This document shows, piece by piece, positions 8,426 through 16,351 of a stretch of DNA of 64,000 nucleotides. Source of the DNA: Fontibacter flavus (GTDB lineage Bacteria; Bacteroidota; Bacteroidia; Cytophagales; Cyclobacteriaceae); NCBI RefSeq assembly GCF_042432905.1, contig NZ_JBHLWI010000090.1, forward strand, positions 1 to 64,000, in the 5' to 3' direction. Positions within the stretch are counted from its first letter, which is position 1, and each line of letters opens with the position of its first letter. Position numbers and translations under genes: made by a program. Below the pieces are notes generated by a model, which saw only the letters and a list, made by a program, of their open reading frames with translations, did no database searches and was not told the origin of the DNA.

Positions 8426-9457
8426 TTAACTAAAGTAATCATTAATATCTTTTTCAATATTAGTGAACTTTATTTTTACATCTTCGCCTTGATAAAAATT
8501 GAGTAAATCCTCTTTTGTTAATGTACCTTCCATCAAGAATTTTTTGAGGTACTGCTGGTTAAATTCCATTAACAACATACTTTTTTCCAGTTGTTTCAAA
8601 ATGGCTTTATTATTCTCAATATTACTATGCACCAGGTTTTTTATAGCTGTGATTTCATTTATATCTTTTATAAGTCGATTAACCAATATCACCAATATAT
8701 CTTTATCCAATTCTAATTGTTTGGCATTTAAAGCAATGTCTCGGGCCAACATATATGCAATTGCCAAGTTGGAGTAATCTCCTTTTTGTGAATTGATAAT
8801 GGCAACGAAACCAACTCCGGGAATGTAACCCACGTTTTCAAAATTCTTAAGAATGGAGTTTTCTACTAAGGAAATATCAAATACAATCAAACTTACTTTG
8901 CTATCTCTGTTGGCTTGTGCTTCTATCAACTGGCTCCAAGCTGTATCAGATTTACGAGTAAAAATATCTTTGCTTTCAATATCTCCTAAACGAACACTTT
9001 TATCAAACTTACATTCGATAGCTATTTTCAATTCAGGCTTTCCGTTTATTTCGCAAATAATATCTCCAGTTTTGTTTTTGGGTAAATTCCCTGCTGAATT
9101 ACCTGTTAAAAAAGCACGATCCTTTAAGCGTTTATCTGCAAAGTATTGATTTAAAAATTCTGCAATTTCATCTTCTGCTAAAGTTCCTTTGATAGTTGAC
9201 TTATAGAAAAGTTCTTTCTTCATTTCAAAAATCATCTTCAAACTTTCAAGTTCCGTGCCCAGTTCATTACTGGTTTTGGAAAGAAATGCCGACATACGAT
9301 CTTCCATTAATGCCAGTACACCTATGTAAATAGCCCTAAGCAATTTTTCATCTCGTTCGGCTGCCGGAAGGTTATCGAAATAGTTGAAAACGATTTGGTT
9401 TTCGATTTCGAATTCTTTTATCTCTAAGCGTTTAAGCTGTTGGTTTATCCTTAACAT
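8426..9457 (-). CDS. PD-(D/E)XK-type nuclease-like protein with helical tail
   Basis: A 343-residue soluble protein. Residues 90-155 show the order expected for a restriction-like nuclease: E97 in a helix (GTLAEDEIAEFL), D132 in KTGDIICEING, and E148-x-K150 in IAIECKFDK. Flanking segments 1-90 and about 210-330 are helical and probably coiled. It is the last gene of a six-gene minus-strand operon, 18 bp after the OLD-like ATPase gene. Family knowledge supports DNA cleavage by this motif set; pairing with the ATPase is inferred from position. No named Pfam family is claimed. Confidence 0.7.
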   Translation of the reverse strand: MLRINQQLKRLEIKEFEIENQIVFNYFDNLPAAERDEKLLRAIYIGVLALMEDRMSAFLSKTSNELGTELESLKMIFEMKKELFYKSTIKGTLAEDEIAEFLNQYFADKRLKDRAFLTGNSAGNLPKNKTGDIICEINGKPELKIAIECKFDKSVRLGDIESKDIFTRKSDTAWSQLIEAQANRDSKVSLIVFDISLVENSILKNFENVGYIPGVGFVAIINSQKGDYSNLAIAYMLARDIALNAKQLELDKDILVILVNRLIKDINEITAIKNLVHSNIENNKAILKQLEKSMLLMEFNQQYLKKFLMEGTLTKEDLLNFYQGEDVKIKFTNIEKDINDYFS

Positions 9458-9475
9458 CCTGATCTAACTTTTAAA

Positions 9476-11416
9476 TTATATTACAAACCTCATATCCTTT
9501 ATGCCTTTTTCACCCACCCATCTTTGAAACTCCTCTACCAATCCTTCTGAAAAATCTTTATCAAATGGTTCTTCCTTGCATTTTGTGCCAATAAGATCAT
9601 CTAAGATTACTTCAACAGATTTTTTTACGGCATCTTCTTCTTTAATTTTTTGGTACATTATCCAAGGTTTATCTTTTGCAGATGAAGATTTATAGTTTCC
9701 ATCCTCATCAAGTTCAATATCATTATGAGCTACCTCAAATGTTGACATAGAAACTCTATGAACTACTCTTAGGCCCGATTTTCTCGCATTTGTTATTTGA
9801 GTATAAATATCCTGATTCCCCGTCCAGACATTATTGATATTGCCTTTTTTATTCTTTGGATAATCAGTATCGTGCAGTACAGAAAAATCTATTTTGAAAT
9901 GCGTTAGCATTTTTATCAAAGGAATGATTGTGTATTTTCCTCTAGCTCTTATTAGTATCGGGCGGCAATTAACGTGATATTTTCCTGCATTCATTCTCAT
10001 AATTGTGTCAAACGCAGCATATTCAGTATCACCCTCAATCAGAATAGGATACTGACCGAAAAACATTTCAGAAAGGTTTTGGTCAAAACTGTTAAGTAAT
10101 TTCAGATTTTCAATTTCCTCGTCAGAAAATTTAATCTCATCAGACCGATAGGTATTTGGAGTGGGATTGCCCTCATTTCTCGATAATCGAACTATTGTTG
10201 TATGATCCTCAAAAGGATTAATAAAAAGAGGGCTGTGGGTTGTAAGCATAACCTGCCAAGATGGATCGTTAGCCAGTTCATAAAGGTATTTAGATGCAGC
10301 TCTTATTCCATTTGGATGAAGAGCTATCTCTGGTTCATCTATTAGCAACATATAACCTGGTAATGCTACTTCATTATTTCTTTCATCTATCGCTTTTTCT
10401 GCCTCAATTTTTTTTGCATTTTCTAACTCTTCTTGCTTTTCATCAATTGTTACTTGTTTCGCTTTTTTTGTTGCATCAGTCTTTGCCTTTTCCTTTTCGC
10501 CTTCAAGTTTCTTAATATCTTTTTCTATTTGTTTTATTCTTTTTTCATTATCGGCTTTAAAAGTCCTTACTGCCTGTAGCCTTGACCGAACCTGTAATAA
10601 TGACCAAAACAATGCTCTTTGAGAACCACTCCCTTGCTGATCCCAGTCTATATTTTCTTCAAATTCTTTAATATTTAATTTAGACCCTTTAATCAAAGCA
10701 TCAAGAGGGTCAACTTTCAAGTCTGACATTCCTATATTTAAATCAATAGAAAGATTTGGGAAGATTTTATTATGACTATTAGTCATTCTTTGGCTTATTT
10801 TTTCAATAATCTCTTTATGCTCTTCTACTGGCTTTTGAGCGTGGTCAGTAAAGACCTCTAATGCCTTGCTTAACTCGGATTCTTTATTATCTAAATGTGA
10901 ACGTAGATTCTCAGCGATAGGATCAACTATAAGCTTCAGTAAATTTTTTAATTCCGCTTGCGGATTCTCCAATGCACCTATTCTGAAGGGGACAGGTAAT
11001 CGACTATTAAAAACATTATCCAGACCTGCAGCATTACCATCATCTGAATATTCTTGAGTTTCGGGATCGTACGTTTTTCTTGTCTTAGAACCATTTTTAT
11101 CCCATTCCCATCTGCTTTTTACAACTAATAAATCTCCCTGTTTCTCTTTCCACTTCTCAGCTATATTAGCTGTTCCTTCTGGTATGTGAACTGAGATTTC
11201 TACATAAGTATTTTGTTGATCGGATCTTTTACAATAATCCTTATCGTAAGAGTATGTTTGTGTACCAACAGCTAATTCATAAGCTCTCAATACAGTTGAC
11301 TTACCAGCATTGTTATCTCCAACAAGGCATAGGATGTTATCGAGGCTGACCGACAGGCCTTCGTTGCCGATACATCCTAAATTTCCAAAAGATATTTTTA
11401 GTAATTTTGATCGCAT
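9476..11416 (-). CDS. OLD-like ATPase/TOPRIM nuclease
   Basis: A 646-residue protein with an ABC-type ATPase half and a C-terminal TOPRIM nuclease half. Walker A GDNNAGKST is at 33-41, a signature-like GSGSQ at 262-266, Walker B LLIDEPEIALHP at 357-368, and H-loop TTHSP at 392-396. TOPRIM residues are intact: E461 and E465 in LIEGDTE, and DTD at 516-518. A charged coiled coil (about 285-347) is inserted between signature and Walker B. OLD-family proteins (phage P2 OLD, GajA of Gabija) cut DNA under ATP/nucleotide control. The coiled-coil arm and the KTSC-type neighbours are not typical of Gabija or PARIS. It lies 12 bp after the small gene at 11429-11647. Confidence 0.85.
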   Translation of the reverse strand: MRSKLLKISFGNLGCIGNEGLSVSLDNILCLVGDNNAGKSTVLRAYELAVGTQTYSYDKDYCKRSDQQNTYVEISVHIPEGTANIAEKWKEKQGDLLVVKSRWEWDKNGSKTRKTYDPETQEYSDDGNAAGLDNVFNSRLPVPFRIGALENPQAELKNLLKLIVDPIAENLRSHLDNKESELSKALEVFTDHAQKPVEEHKEIIEKISQRMTNSHNKIFPNLSIDLNIGMSDLKVDPLDALIKGSKLNIKEFEENIDWDQQGSGSQRALFWSLLQVRSRLQAVRTFKADNEKRIKQIEKDIKKLEGEKEKAKTDATKKAKQVTIDEKQEELENAKKIEAEKAIDERNNEVALPGYMLLIDEPEIALHPNGIRAASKYLYELANDPSWQVMLTTHSPLFINPFEDHTTIVRLSRNEGNPTPNTYRSDEIKFSDEEIENLKLLNSFDQNLSEMFFGQYPILIEGDTEYAAFDTIMRMNAGKYHVNCRPILIRARGKYTIIPLIKMLTHFKIDFSVLHDTDYPKNKKGNINNVWTGNQDIYTQITNARKSGLRVVHRVSMSTFEVAHNDIELDEDGNYKSSSAKDKPWIMYQKIKEEDAVKKSVEVILDDLIGTKCKEEPFDKDFSEGLVEEFQRWVGEKGIKDMRFVI

Positions 11417-11428
11417 ATAATTATTGCA

Positions 11429-11647
11429 TTAATCATATAAGTTTTTCACATATCGGTTGATGTAACTATTCATACCACTACCACTTCGGGCAAGTCTTTT
11501 CATAGTTTCGACGTGATGCTGACCTGCTTTTCGGTAGCTATATCGGTAAGTCCGAACTGAGCCTGAAAACTTCACAATGATATAATCAGAACCTATTTCA
11601 TAGGAGGAGACACCTGAATCCCCTCCTGAATTCCTGTATCTTTCCAT
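11429..11647 (-). CDS. Small KTSC-like protein
   Basis: A 72-residue protein with SSYEIGSDYIIVKFSGSVRTYRYSY and a conserved-looking tail GSGMNSYINRYVKNLYD. The strand-strand-helix order resembles the KTSC fold of its upstream neighbour (11656-11865), including an aromatic YRY in place of YQYF. It lies 8 bp downstream of that gene and 12 bp upstream of the OLD-like ATPase. KTSC domains are small beta-rich modules, named after their occurrence at the C-terminus of some lysyl-tRNA synthetases, with no firm biochemical role known to me. An adaptor, RNA-binding or immunity role is open. Confidence 0.65.
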   Translation of the reverse strand: MERYRNSGGDSGVSSYEIGSDYIIVKFSGSVRTYRYSYRKAGQHHVETMKRLARSGSGMNSYINRYVKNLYD

Positions 11648-11655
11648 GATAAATA

Positions 11656-11865
11656 TTATACTTTAGAAAAACGGTATACGCCTTTAATATTCTGGGCTAG
11701 ATACTGACCGTGAGAACTTGCATTCATAAGTTCTTCGTGAACATATTGAGGTACATCAAAATATTGATATACGCCACCATTCAAAAATTCAATTTCTAAT
11801 GTTTGTGAATCTGCATCGTAACCTATTGAGGCAATGTTTGAAGAGGTAACTGCTTGTCTGTTCAT
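11656..11865 (-). CDS. KTSC domain protein
   Basis: A 69-residue single-domain protein: VTSSNIASIGYDADSQTLEI is followed by FLNGGVYQYFDVPQYVHEEL and a small terminal strand. This matches the KTSC domain pattern (SS.I..IGYD..TLE.EF..G..Y.YF.VP). It begins 8 bp after the HerA-like gene ends and is followed 8 bp later by a second KTSC-like gene. Such single-domain proteins are widespread in bacteria and phages but poorly characterised. Here they are embedded in a defence operon, which suggests a regulatory or specificity role. Confidence 0.8.
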   Translation of the reverse strand: MNRQAVTSSNIASIGYDADSQTLEIEFLNGGVYQYFDVPQYVHEELMNASSHGQYLAQNIKGVYRFSKV

Positions 11866-11873
11866 AGTTTTAA

Positions 11874-13745
11874 TTATTTAATGATACGTTTAACAAATGG
11901 ACTTTGGGCTCTCCAAGTCTCTAAAAATTCTTTATAATTTGGTTGTTCCTCCATTTTGATTCCCCATCCACCGGGATGCATTGAATCCTCGTCTCCTTGC
12001 TCGTCATAAATGATTGGATCTTGGCTATCTGGTCTTCGATCTTTAGGTGGAGCATCAATTAATGTCCGCATAGGAAGTTTTACAGCCTCACCAAGTATAA
12101 TAGCTTCGCCTGTTCTTAAAATCGGTAACATACTGGTCAATCCTTCTAAATTATCCGTTACAGCGCTTGTAATATGCCCTCGATCTGTAGCATTCGCTAA
12201 TCGCAAGGCAAAGAATGTCCCACATTGCGAAAGAATCGTAGAATTTACTTCTGAAGGTCTTTGGCTTACAATCATTGCTCCAATACCATACTTACGCCCC
12301 TCTTTTACAATTTTCTGGACTATTGGTAATGCACTGCCTTCGTTGTTCAAATAATTATGTGCTTCTTCCATAAGTAATAGCAAAGGTCTGTTTCTACCTC
12401 CTTGAGATAGATTTCTCGCCCAAAAAAGACCATCATAAATTATTCTCAATAAAACTCCTATGATAGTATTGAGGATTGAATTTGGCACTCCAGACAAGTC
12501 CATTATTGTGATTGGCTTATCACTTCCTATCCATTCCTGAATCAAAGAATCCAGATCTTTCTCTGTTTTTCCATCTTCATCAGGTGTCCATTCGCCTGGT
12601 TTAAATAAAAAATCAAATCGTGGGATTCTTAGTTTTGCTCCCAAAGAGTGGAGTTGTTGTCCTACATTCAGATTTGATGTGGGGTGCTGAACACGCTCTC
12701 CATTTTCTCTATTTGTATTAATGGGTTTGAAAACAGGGGGAATTCCTGTCGAAAGATCTCCTTTCATCTCTAATCCTGCATCATCAAGTTCAAATGCAAG
12801 TGGACGATCAGGACGGTCAGGATAAAACTTGCCAAAGTTTTCCAGATAAAGTTTATACCATAGTTTATTTAAACTAAAAGCTATCGGAGAATCCACATTT
12901 AGTGTATCTTCGGAAACGCCTTCTTTTGCATATTTTGTTAAGCTTTCTTTTTTTGCGAAGGATATCTGCTCTAGAACATAATTCTCGTCTTTCTCATTAC
13001 TAAAGGCTCCAAAGCTTACACTACAAAGTTCTTCAAAGTTTAATGCCCAAAAAGGTATAAATAAATCCTTTTCAATACTTCCTGCTGTCTTATCTGCATT
13101 TACTTTAAAAATATTTGCTCTGTCTCTTAAGGCATGGCCATATTCACCATGCAGGTCAAATACAAGCACTCTTGCTGATGGATAATTTACTGGATCAGAA
13201 ATAGCATTTAGAATACTTGCAACAGTTGTTGATTTTCCAGAACCCGTAGTACCCACAATGGCAGAATGGCGAGTAATCAATTTATTGATATCAATTAGTG
13301 CCGGAATGGATTCAGCACCTGCTATGTGCCCTACCTTTACGAAGTATGGCCTATCCGGCTGTCCGTAAATCTTCTTTAAGTCACTTTCTGAGACCAGATG
13401 AACCTCGTCGCTGATCGTAGGATATTGAGATATTCCCCTTTGGAAAGAACCGTTTCTTTGTCCCTCCCCAATCAGTTGTACTTTGATCCACCGATATCCA
13501 TAAGGCTGTGCCAATATCTGATTTTCAGGAACGGCACTGGCACCTACTTGTGTAACAATACCAAACAGATCAATATAGCCAATAGGAATTTTTACAAATG
13601 AGCCAATCTGACCAATACGATACCCTTCTCCATCCACATAAGTAAGACCAGATGGTGCCGTATTATCCAATGAAACACTTAGTGATGTACCGCTAACATC
13701 TTGAATTGTTCCTAAATAAGTAGATTTAAACGCCATCCTTCTCAA
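11874..13745 (-). CDS. HerA-like hexameric ATPase of a SIR2-HerA system
   Basis: A 623-residue FtsK/HerA-type motor protein. An N-terminal beta-barrel (HAS-barrel-like) region covers about 1-130; Walker A GTTGSGKS is at 165-172, a DLHGEYGHAL motif at 197-206, Walker B LLLLMEEAH at 455-463, and the sensor-like VSQRPSEV at 493-500. The gene overlaps the end of the SIR2 gene by 20 bp (or 11 bp if translation begins at the second Met, codon 4). SIR2-HerA pairs are a described anti-phage module in which the ATPase assembles with the sirtuin-like NADase and controls it. Divergence from DNA-repair HerA is suggested by the absence of a NurA neighbour. Confidence 0.88.
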   Translation of the reverse strand: MRRMAFKSTYLGTIQDVSGTSLSVSLDNTAPSGLTYVDGEGYRIGQIGSFVKIPIGYIDLFGIVTQVGASAVPENQILAQPYGYRWIKVQLIGEGQRNGSFQRGISQYPTISDEVHLVSESDLKKIYGQPDRPYFVKVGHIAGAESIPALIDINKLITRHSAIVGTTGSGKSTTVASILNAISDPVNYPSARVLVFDLHGEYGHALRDRANIFKVNADKTAGSIEKDLFIPFWALNFEELCSVSFGAFSNEKDENYVLEQISFAKKESLTKYAKEGVSEDTLNVDSPIAFSLNKLWYKLYLENFGKFYPDRPDRPLAFELDDAGLEMKGDLSTGIPPVFKPINTNRENGERVQHPTSNLNVGQQLHSLGAKLRIPRFDFLFKPGEWTPDEDGKTEKDLDSLIQEWIGSDKPITIMDLSGVPNSILNTIIGVLLRIIYDGLFWARNLSQGGRNRPLLLLMEEAHNYLNNEGSALPIVQKIVKEGRKYGIGAMIVSQRPSEVNSTILSQCGTFFALRLANATDRGHITSAVTDNLEGLTSMLPILRTGEAIILGEAVKLPMRTLIDAPPKDRRPDSQDPIIYDEQGDEDSMHPGGWGIKMEEQPNYKEFLETWRAQSPFVKRIIK

Positions 13746-15033
13746 TTTTGAATTGTTCTTTGCCGATTAATTCTTGCAGAAAATCGCCTAAAACAGAAAA
13801 GTCCCCAATGCAAAATTGATATTCTCTTAACTTTTCGCCTGTTTCTTTTCCTTCCTCATTTAGTACTGGAATATCCTTCGGCTTTATAGCATTTGCGAGA
13901 TTTTCTTCGGCTTCAAAATCTAGTTTCGTTGGTTTCCATTTCGCTCTAAGTCCTCCAATTACGGCCTCGTCCAAAGTCCAGATACTTAAGTTTGATCTGT
14001 TTTCTGCCAAGTTTAAAGCCTTCTCATAATTTATTATCGTTTTAACGGTTGTCTCTTCACCTTCTTTCTCTTCTGTAATTGTTGTTAAATCCCCATATAA
14101 CAATGCTATTACCATGGCCGTAGGGTTCGCTCTTAATGCATTTAGGATTGTATCATTTAAATGATCGTCACTAAAAGAATAGCCGGACAATATCAATACC
14201 GCTGAATTCTGTCTTAAAAATTTGTTCAAGCGATCTATCAAGGCCAAATATGGCATTTTACGACTTTGGTCATATTTCAAATGAGAAGGATGGATAATAT
14301 ACGAATCACATTCTTCTAAACTAGTGGAACGATAAACATCTTTATTGTCTTTGAGATACCAGTTTATAGATCCGTGGATTTTCCATAGTCTTGTCCAATG
14401 AATGGGTATCAGATTATCTTCAACAGCCCGTAAGTCAAAAAAAGGAAATCTCGTCCCTACAAACCCATCAAAATATGGAACTTTTAAAGATTCGAATGCT
14501 TCTTCTAATAATAGATCGTAATTAGTAGTGAATATTTCTATAGGAGTATCCCGATCAATATTATTTACCCATTTAGCTAATTTGTGATAAGGCGTTTTAT
14601 TATTAGGTAATTCTACATTCAATTTTTCAGCTATTTTCTGACAAACTATTTTCTCAAGATTTTTTAATTCAGTTTCGGAAAACCCTCTAATGTCAGTAGC
14701 TCCCTTAGAGATTTGCATCATGCCTCTCAAAAAACTTAAAATATCCTCAATATTTGGATTGATCTTTCCTGTTTTCACCACTTCTTCTATAAGTTTGGTA
14801 TATGCATCTGCTAAACTTCGTGTAGCATTTTTAATAACAGTTGTTTCTTTGTCTATTTCATCTTTAACATATTTAGTCAAGCCAGCTACATCAGGAATCA
14901 ATGGCCATTTTCCCTCAGGCATTGCAACAGCTAATGGACATCCTGCTGAAATAAAAAAGCCTACAGGTTTTTTATCCTGAGACAGCGTTTGTCTTAAATA
15001 TTTAGATTGACGGATTGGGTCGTGAAATGTCAT
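13726..15033 (-). CDS. SIR2-domain NADase of a SIR2-HerA system
   Basis: A 435-residue protein of the SIR2-like defence family. It has GFFISAGCP at 25-33 (nucleotide-binding loop), TTNYD with N171, KIHGS with H220, and the late SIR2_2 segment SGYSFSDDHLN. N171 and H220 correspond to the catalytic Asn/His pair of defence sirtuins such as ThsA, so NAD+ hydrolysis is probably retained. First gene of a six-gene operon: it overlaps HerA by 20 bp, and all downstream gaps are 8-18 bp. A perfect palindrome TACCCTGTACAGGGTA lies 80-95 bp upstream. No transmembrane segment or extra effector domain is seen. Confidence 0.88.
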   Translation of the reverse strand: MTFHDPIRQSKYLRQTLSQDKKPVGFFISAGCPLAVAMPEGKWPLIPDVAGLTKYVKDEIDKETTVIKNATRSLADAYTKLIEEVVKTGKINPNIEDILSFLRGMMQISKGATDIRGFSETELKNLEKIVCQKIAEKLNVELPNNKTPYHKLAKWVNNIDRDTPIEIFTTNYDLLLEEAFESLKVPYFDGFVGTRFPFFDLRAVEDNLIPIHWTRLWKIHGSINWYLKDNKDVYRSTSLEECDSYIIHPSHLKYDQSRKMPYLALIDRLNKFLRQNSAVLILSGYSFSDDHLNDTILNALRANPTAMVIALLYGDLTTITEEKEGEETTVKTIINYEKALNLAENRSNLSIWTLDEAVIGGLRAKWKPTKLDFEAEENLANAIKPKDIPVLNEEGKETGEKLREYQFCIGDFSVLGDFLQELIGKEQFKIEKDGV

Positions 15034-15112
15034 TTAAGTAAGGGATTAAAAATGAAACTTTAAAATATTAAAGAGAATGATCAAACCTACCTATTTCTTA
15101 ACTCCAAAAAAA

Positions 15113-15128
15113 TACCCTGTACAGGGTA
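15113..15128. promoter_or_regulatory. Perfect operator-like palindrome TACCCTGTACAGGGTA (copy B)
   Basis: A 16-bp perfect palindrome, 80-95 bp upstream of the SIR2 start codon. Related sites precede three other minus-strand genes (4385, 31833, 33572). Spacing of the GGG/CCC blocks suits a dimeric helix-turn-helix regulator; the XRE-type gene at 15503 is a candidate but nothing proves the link. Confidence 0.5.
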
Positions 15129-15433
15129 ATTTTACAAAAAACCAACTCAAAAATGATAGGATATTAGGCATTATAGATTTAGAGTGGAATAATTGAGGGT
15201 TTCTTATTAGGTATACAATCAGAAAATTCTGAATCCAGGCGAGGAGTTTGAATTCGGGTCATAGAATAGATTGTTTTTTATGTGCATCCGTATCCTTGCA
15301 TGGTAAATCCAAAAAACCAAACCCTCAACTTTACTTCAAACTGTAAATTGAGAATTTGGAAGGCGGGATGAATTTCGACCGGGCCAGCGCAGGCCTTGAG
15401 CGTGGATAGGATTCGAAATTCTTGATCTTTTTG

Positions 15434-15461
15434 TTACTTTTTGCATTAAGGTAAAAAGTAA
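15434..15461. terminator. Hairpin 3' of the XRE regulator gene
   Basis: The 9-bp inverted repeat ttacttttt (15434-15442) and aaaaagtaa (15453-15461) with a 10-base loop. It lies 42 bp downstream of the minus-strand regulator stop and could terminate it. The T/A-rich stem is weak. Confidence 0.4.
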
Positions 15462-15502
15462 AAAGCATTTTACTCAATTGAAAAAGTAGATTCAAAGAAT
15501 GG

Positions 15503-16039
15503 CTAATTGGTTTTTAATTTAAAATAGAAAACAGAACCTTTACCGGTTTTATCAAACCTTTCTATTTCCCCTTTTCTATATAGTCTATTAAGCTCTCTAG
15601 AAAGATCTTTACTATTTAACTTTTTGTCAGGGAAAGCTTTAATAATTTCGGAAACGCGCATGCCAGACTTCATTTCAGGTAATTTTAAAACTTTAATTTT
15701 AATGAAGCTAGGTAAAAAATTTTTATCAAATAGATAATTTGGTGAGTTTATATTCTTTGAAAAAAAGTTCTCTAAATGGCTTAGTTTCTCACCTAAGAAA
15801 ATTTCCTTTTCATTTATGAGATCATCAATTTTCACATTGTAAATAGTTGCCAGATCAAATAGAGTACTTGAATTAGGAACCACACTATTGTTTGACTTTT
15901 CAAGTTGCCTAAGGTGGTCATCTGAAAAACCACTAAGTACATGTAAGCCTAATATTGATAAATTTGCCTGCTCTCTCAATGATTTTAAATTTTTGGCAAG
16001 TTGCTTTAAATCAATTGTTTTTCTATCTATTAAACCCAT
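15503..16039 (-). CDS. XRE-type helix-turn-helix regulator with C-terminal wing domain
   Basis: A 178-residue protein. Residues 12-75 are an XRE/Cro-type HTH (LAKNLKSLREQANLSILGL, then SDDHLRQLEKSN and TLFDLATIYNVKIDDL). Residues about 110-175 form a second winged-helix-like part (SGMRVSEIIKAF.. LSRELNRLYRKGEIER) ending in strands GKGSVFYFKL. It is likely a DNA-binding repressor. It lies upstream of the SIR2-HerA operon on the same strand, separated by 469 bp, and downstream of a large hairpin. Regulation of the operon through the 15113 palindrome is a plausible but untested idea. Confidence 0.8.
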   Translation of the reverse strand: MGLIDRKTIDLKQLAKNLKSLREQANLSILGLHVLSGFSDDHLRQLEKSNNSVVPNSSTLFDLATIYNVKIDDLINEKEIFLGEKLSHLENFFSKNINSPNYLFDKNFLPSFIKIKVLKLPEMKSGMRVSEIIKAFPDKKLNSKDLSRELNRLYRKGEIERFDKTGKGSVFYFKLKTN

Positions 16040-16164
16040 TTGACAAAGTCAAGAATAATTTTGTCATCATTTTTTGGGTTTTTGTTTTACTTGTGGCTAC
16101 AAATTACTATATTAGCAATGTCAATTAAGAAAATAATTGATAATTAGGCATCTAACCTAGTCCA

Positions 16165-16310
16165 GTTGCAGAAACGTAGGAAATTTCTTGAAACAATGGA
16201 CATAGAGTAGAAGCCCATCCGCTATATTTACAATATAGAGGTGGGCTATCTCTTTGTAATTTTGTTTCAAGAGACTCTTTGGAGTTAAGGCTTCCTACGT
16301 GCCGTGCAAC
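16165..16310. ncRNA. 146-bp imperfect hairpin: candidate structured RNA or MITE
   Basis: Nested inverted repeats share one axis: gttgca (16165-16170) with tgcaac (16305-16310); cgtaggaa (16175-16182) with ttcctacg (16292-16299); tttcttgaaaca (16184-16195) with tgtttcaagaga (16263-16274, one mismatch); agccca (16212-16217) with tgggct (16242-16247); ctatatt (16222-16228) with aatatag (16232-16238). A 17-base unpaired bulge lies on the 3' side. The shape fits a folded non-coding RNA (6S-like or unknown), but a non-autonomous mobile element is equally possible. The strand cannot be decided. Confidence 0.5.
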
Positions 16311-16331
16311 AAATTATAAGAGATATGTTCA

Positions 16332-16351
16332 CCTCTCTACTTTTTGAGAGG
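16332..16351. other. Small hairpin after the large inverted repeat
   Basis: cctctc (16332-16337) pairs with gagagg (16346-16351) around a loop containing five T residues. It lies 22 bp beyond the 146-bp hairpin and could be its terminator on one strand, though no T-run follows. Confidence 0.3.

Larger units (their letters stand above)
15034..15502. other. Leader region of the SIR2-HerA operon
   Basis: No gene. It holds the palindrome at 15113-15128, a GC-richer patch around 15360-15415, and a hairpin at 15434-15461. The patch resembles dispersed intergenic sequence I know from other Bacteroidota, but I cannot name it. Confidence 0.45.

Noticed and set aside
16165..16310. Retron RNA
   Set aside because: No reverse transcriptase gene lies within the window; kept only as a structured-RNA candidate.
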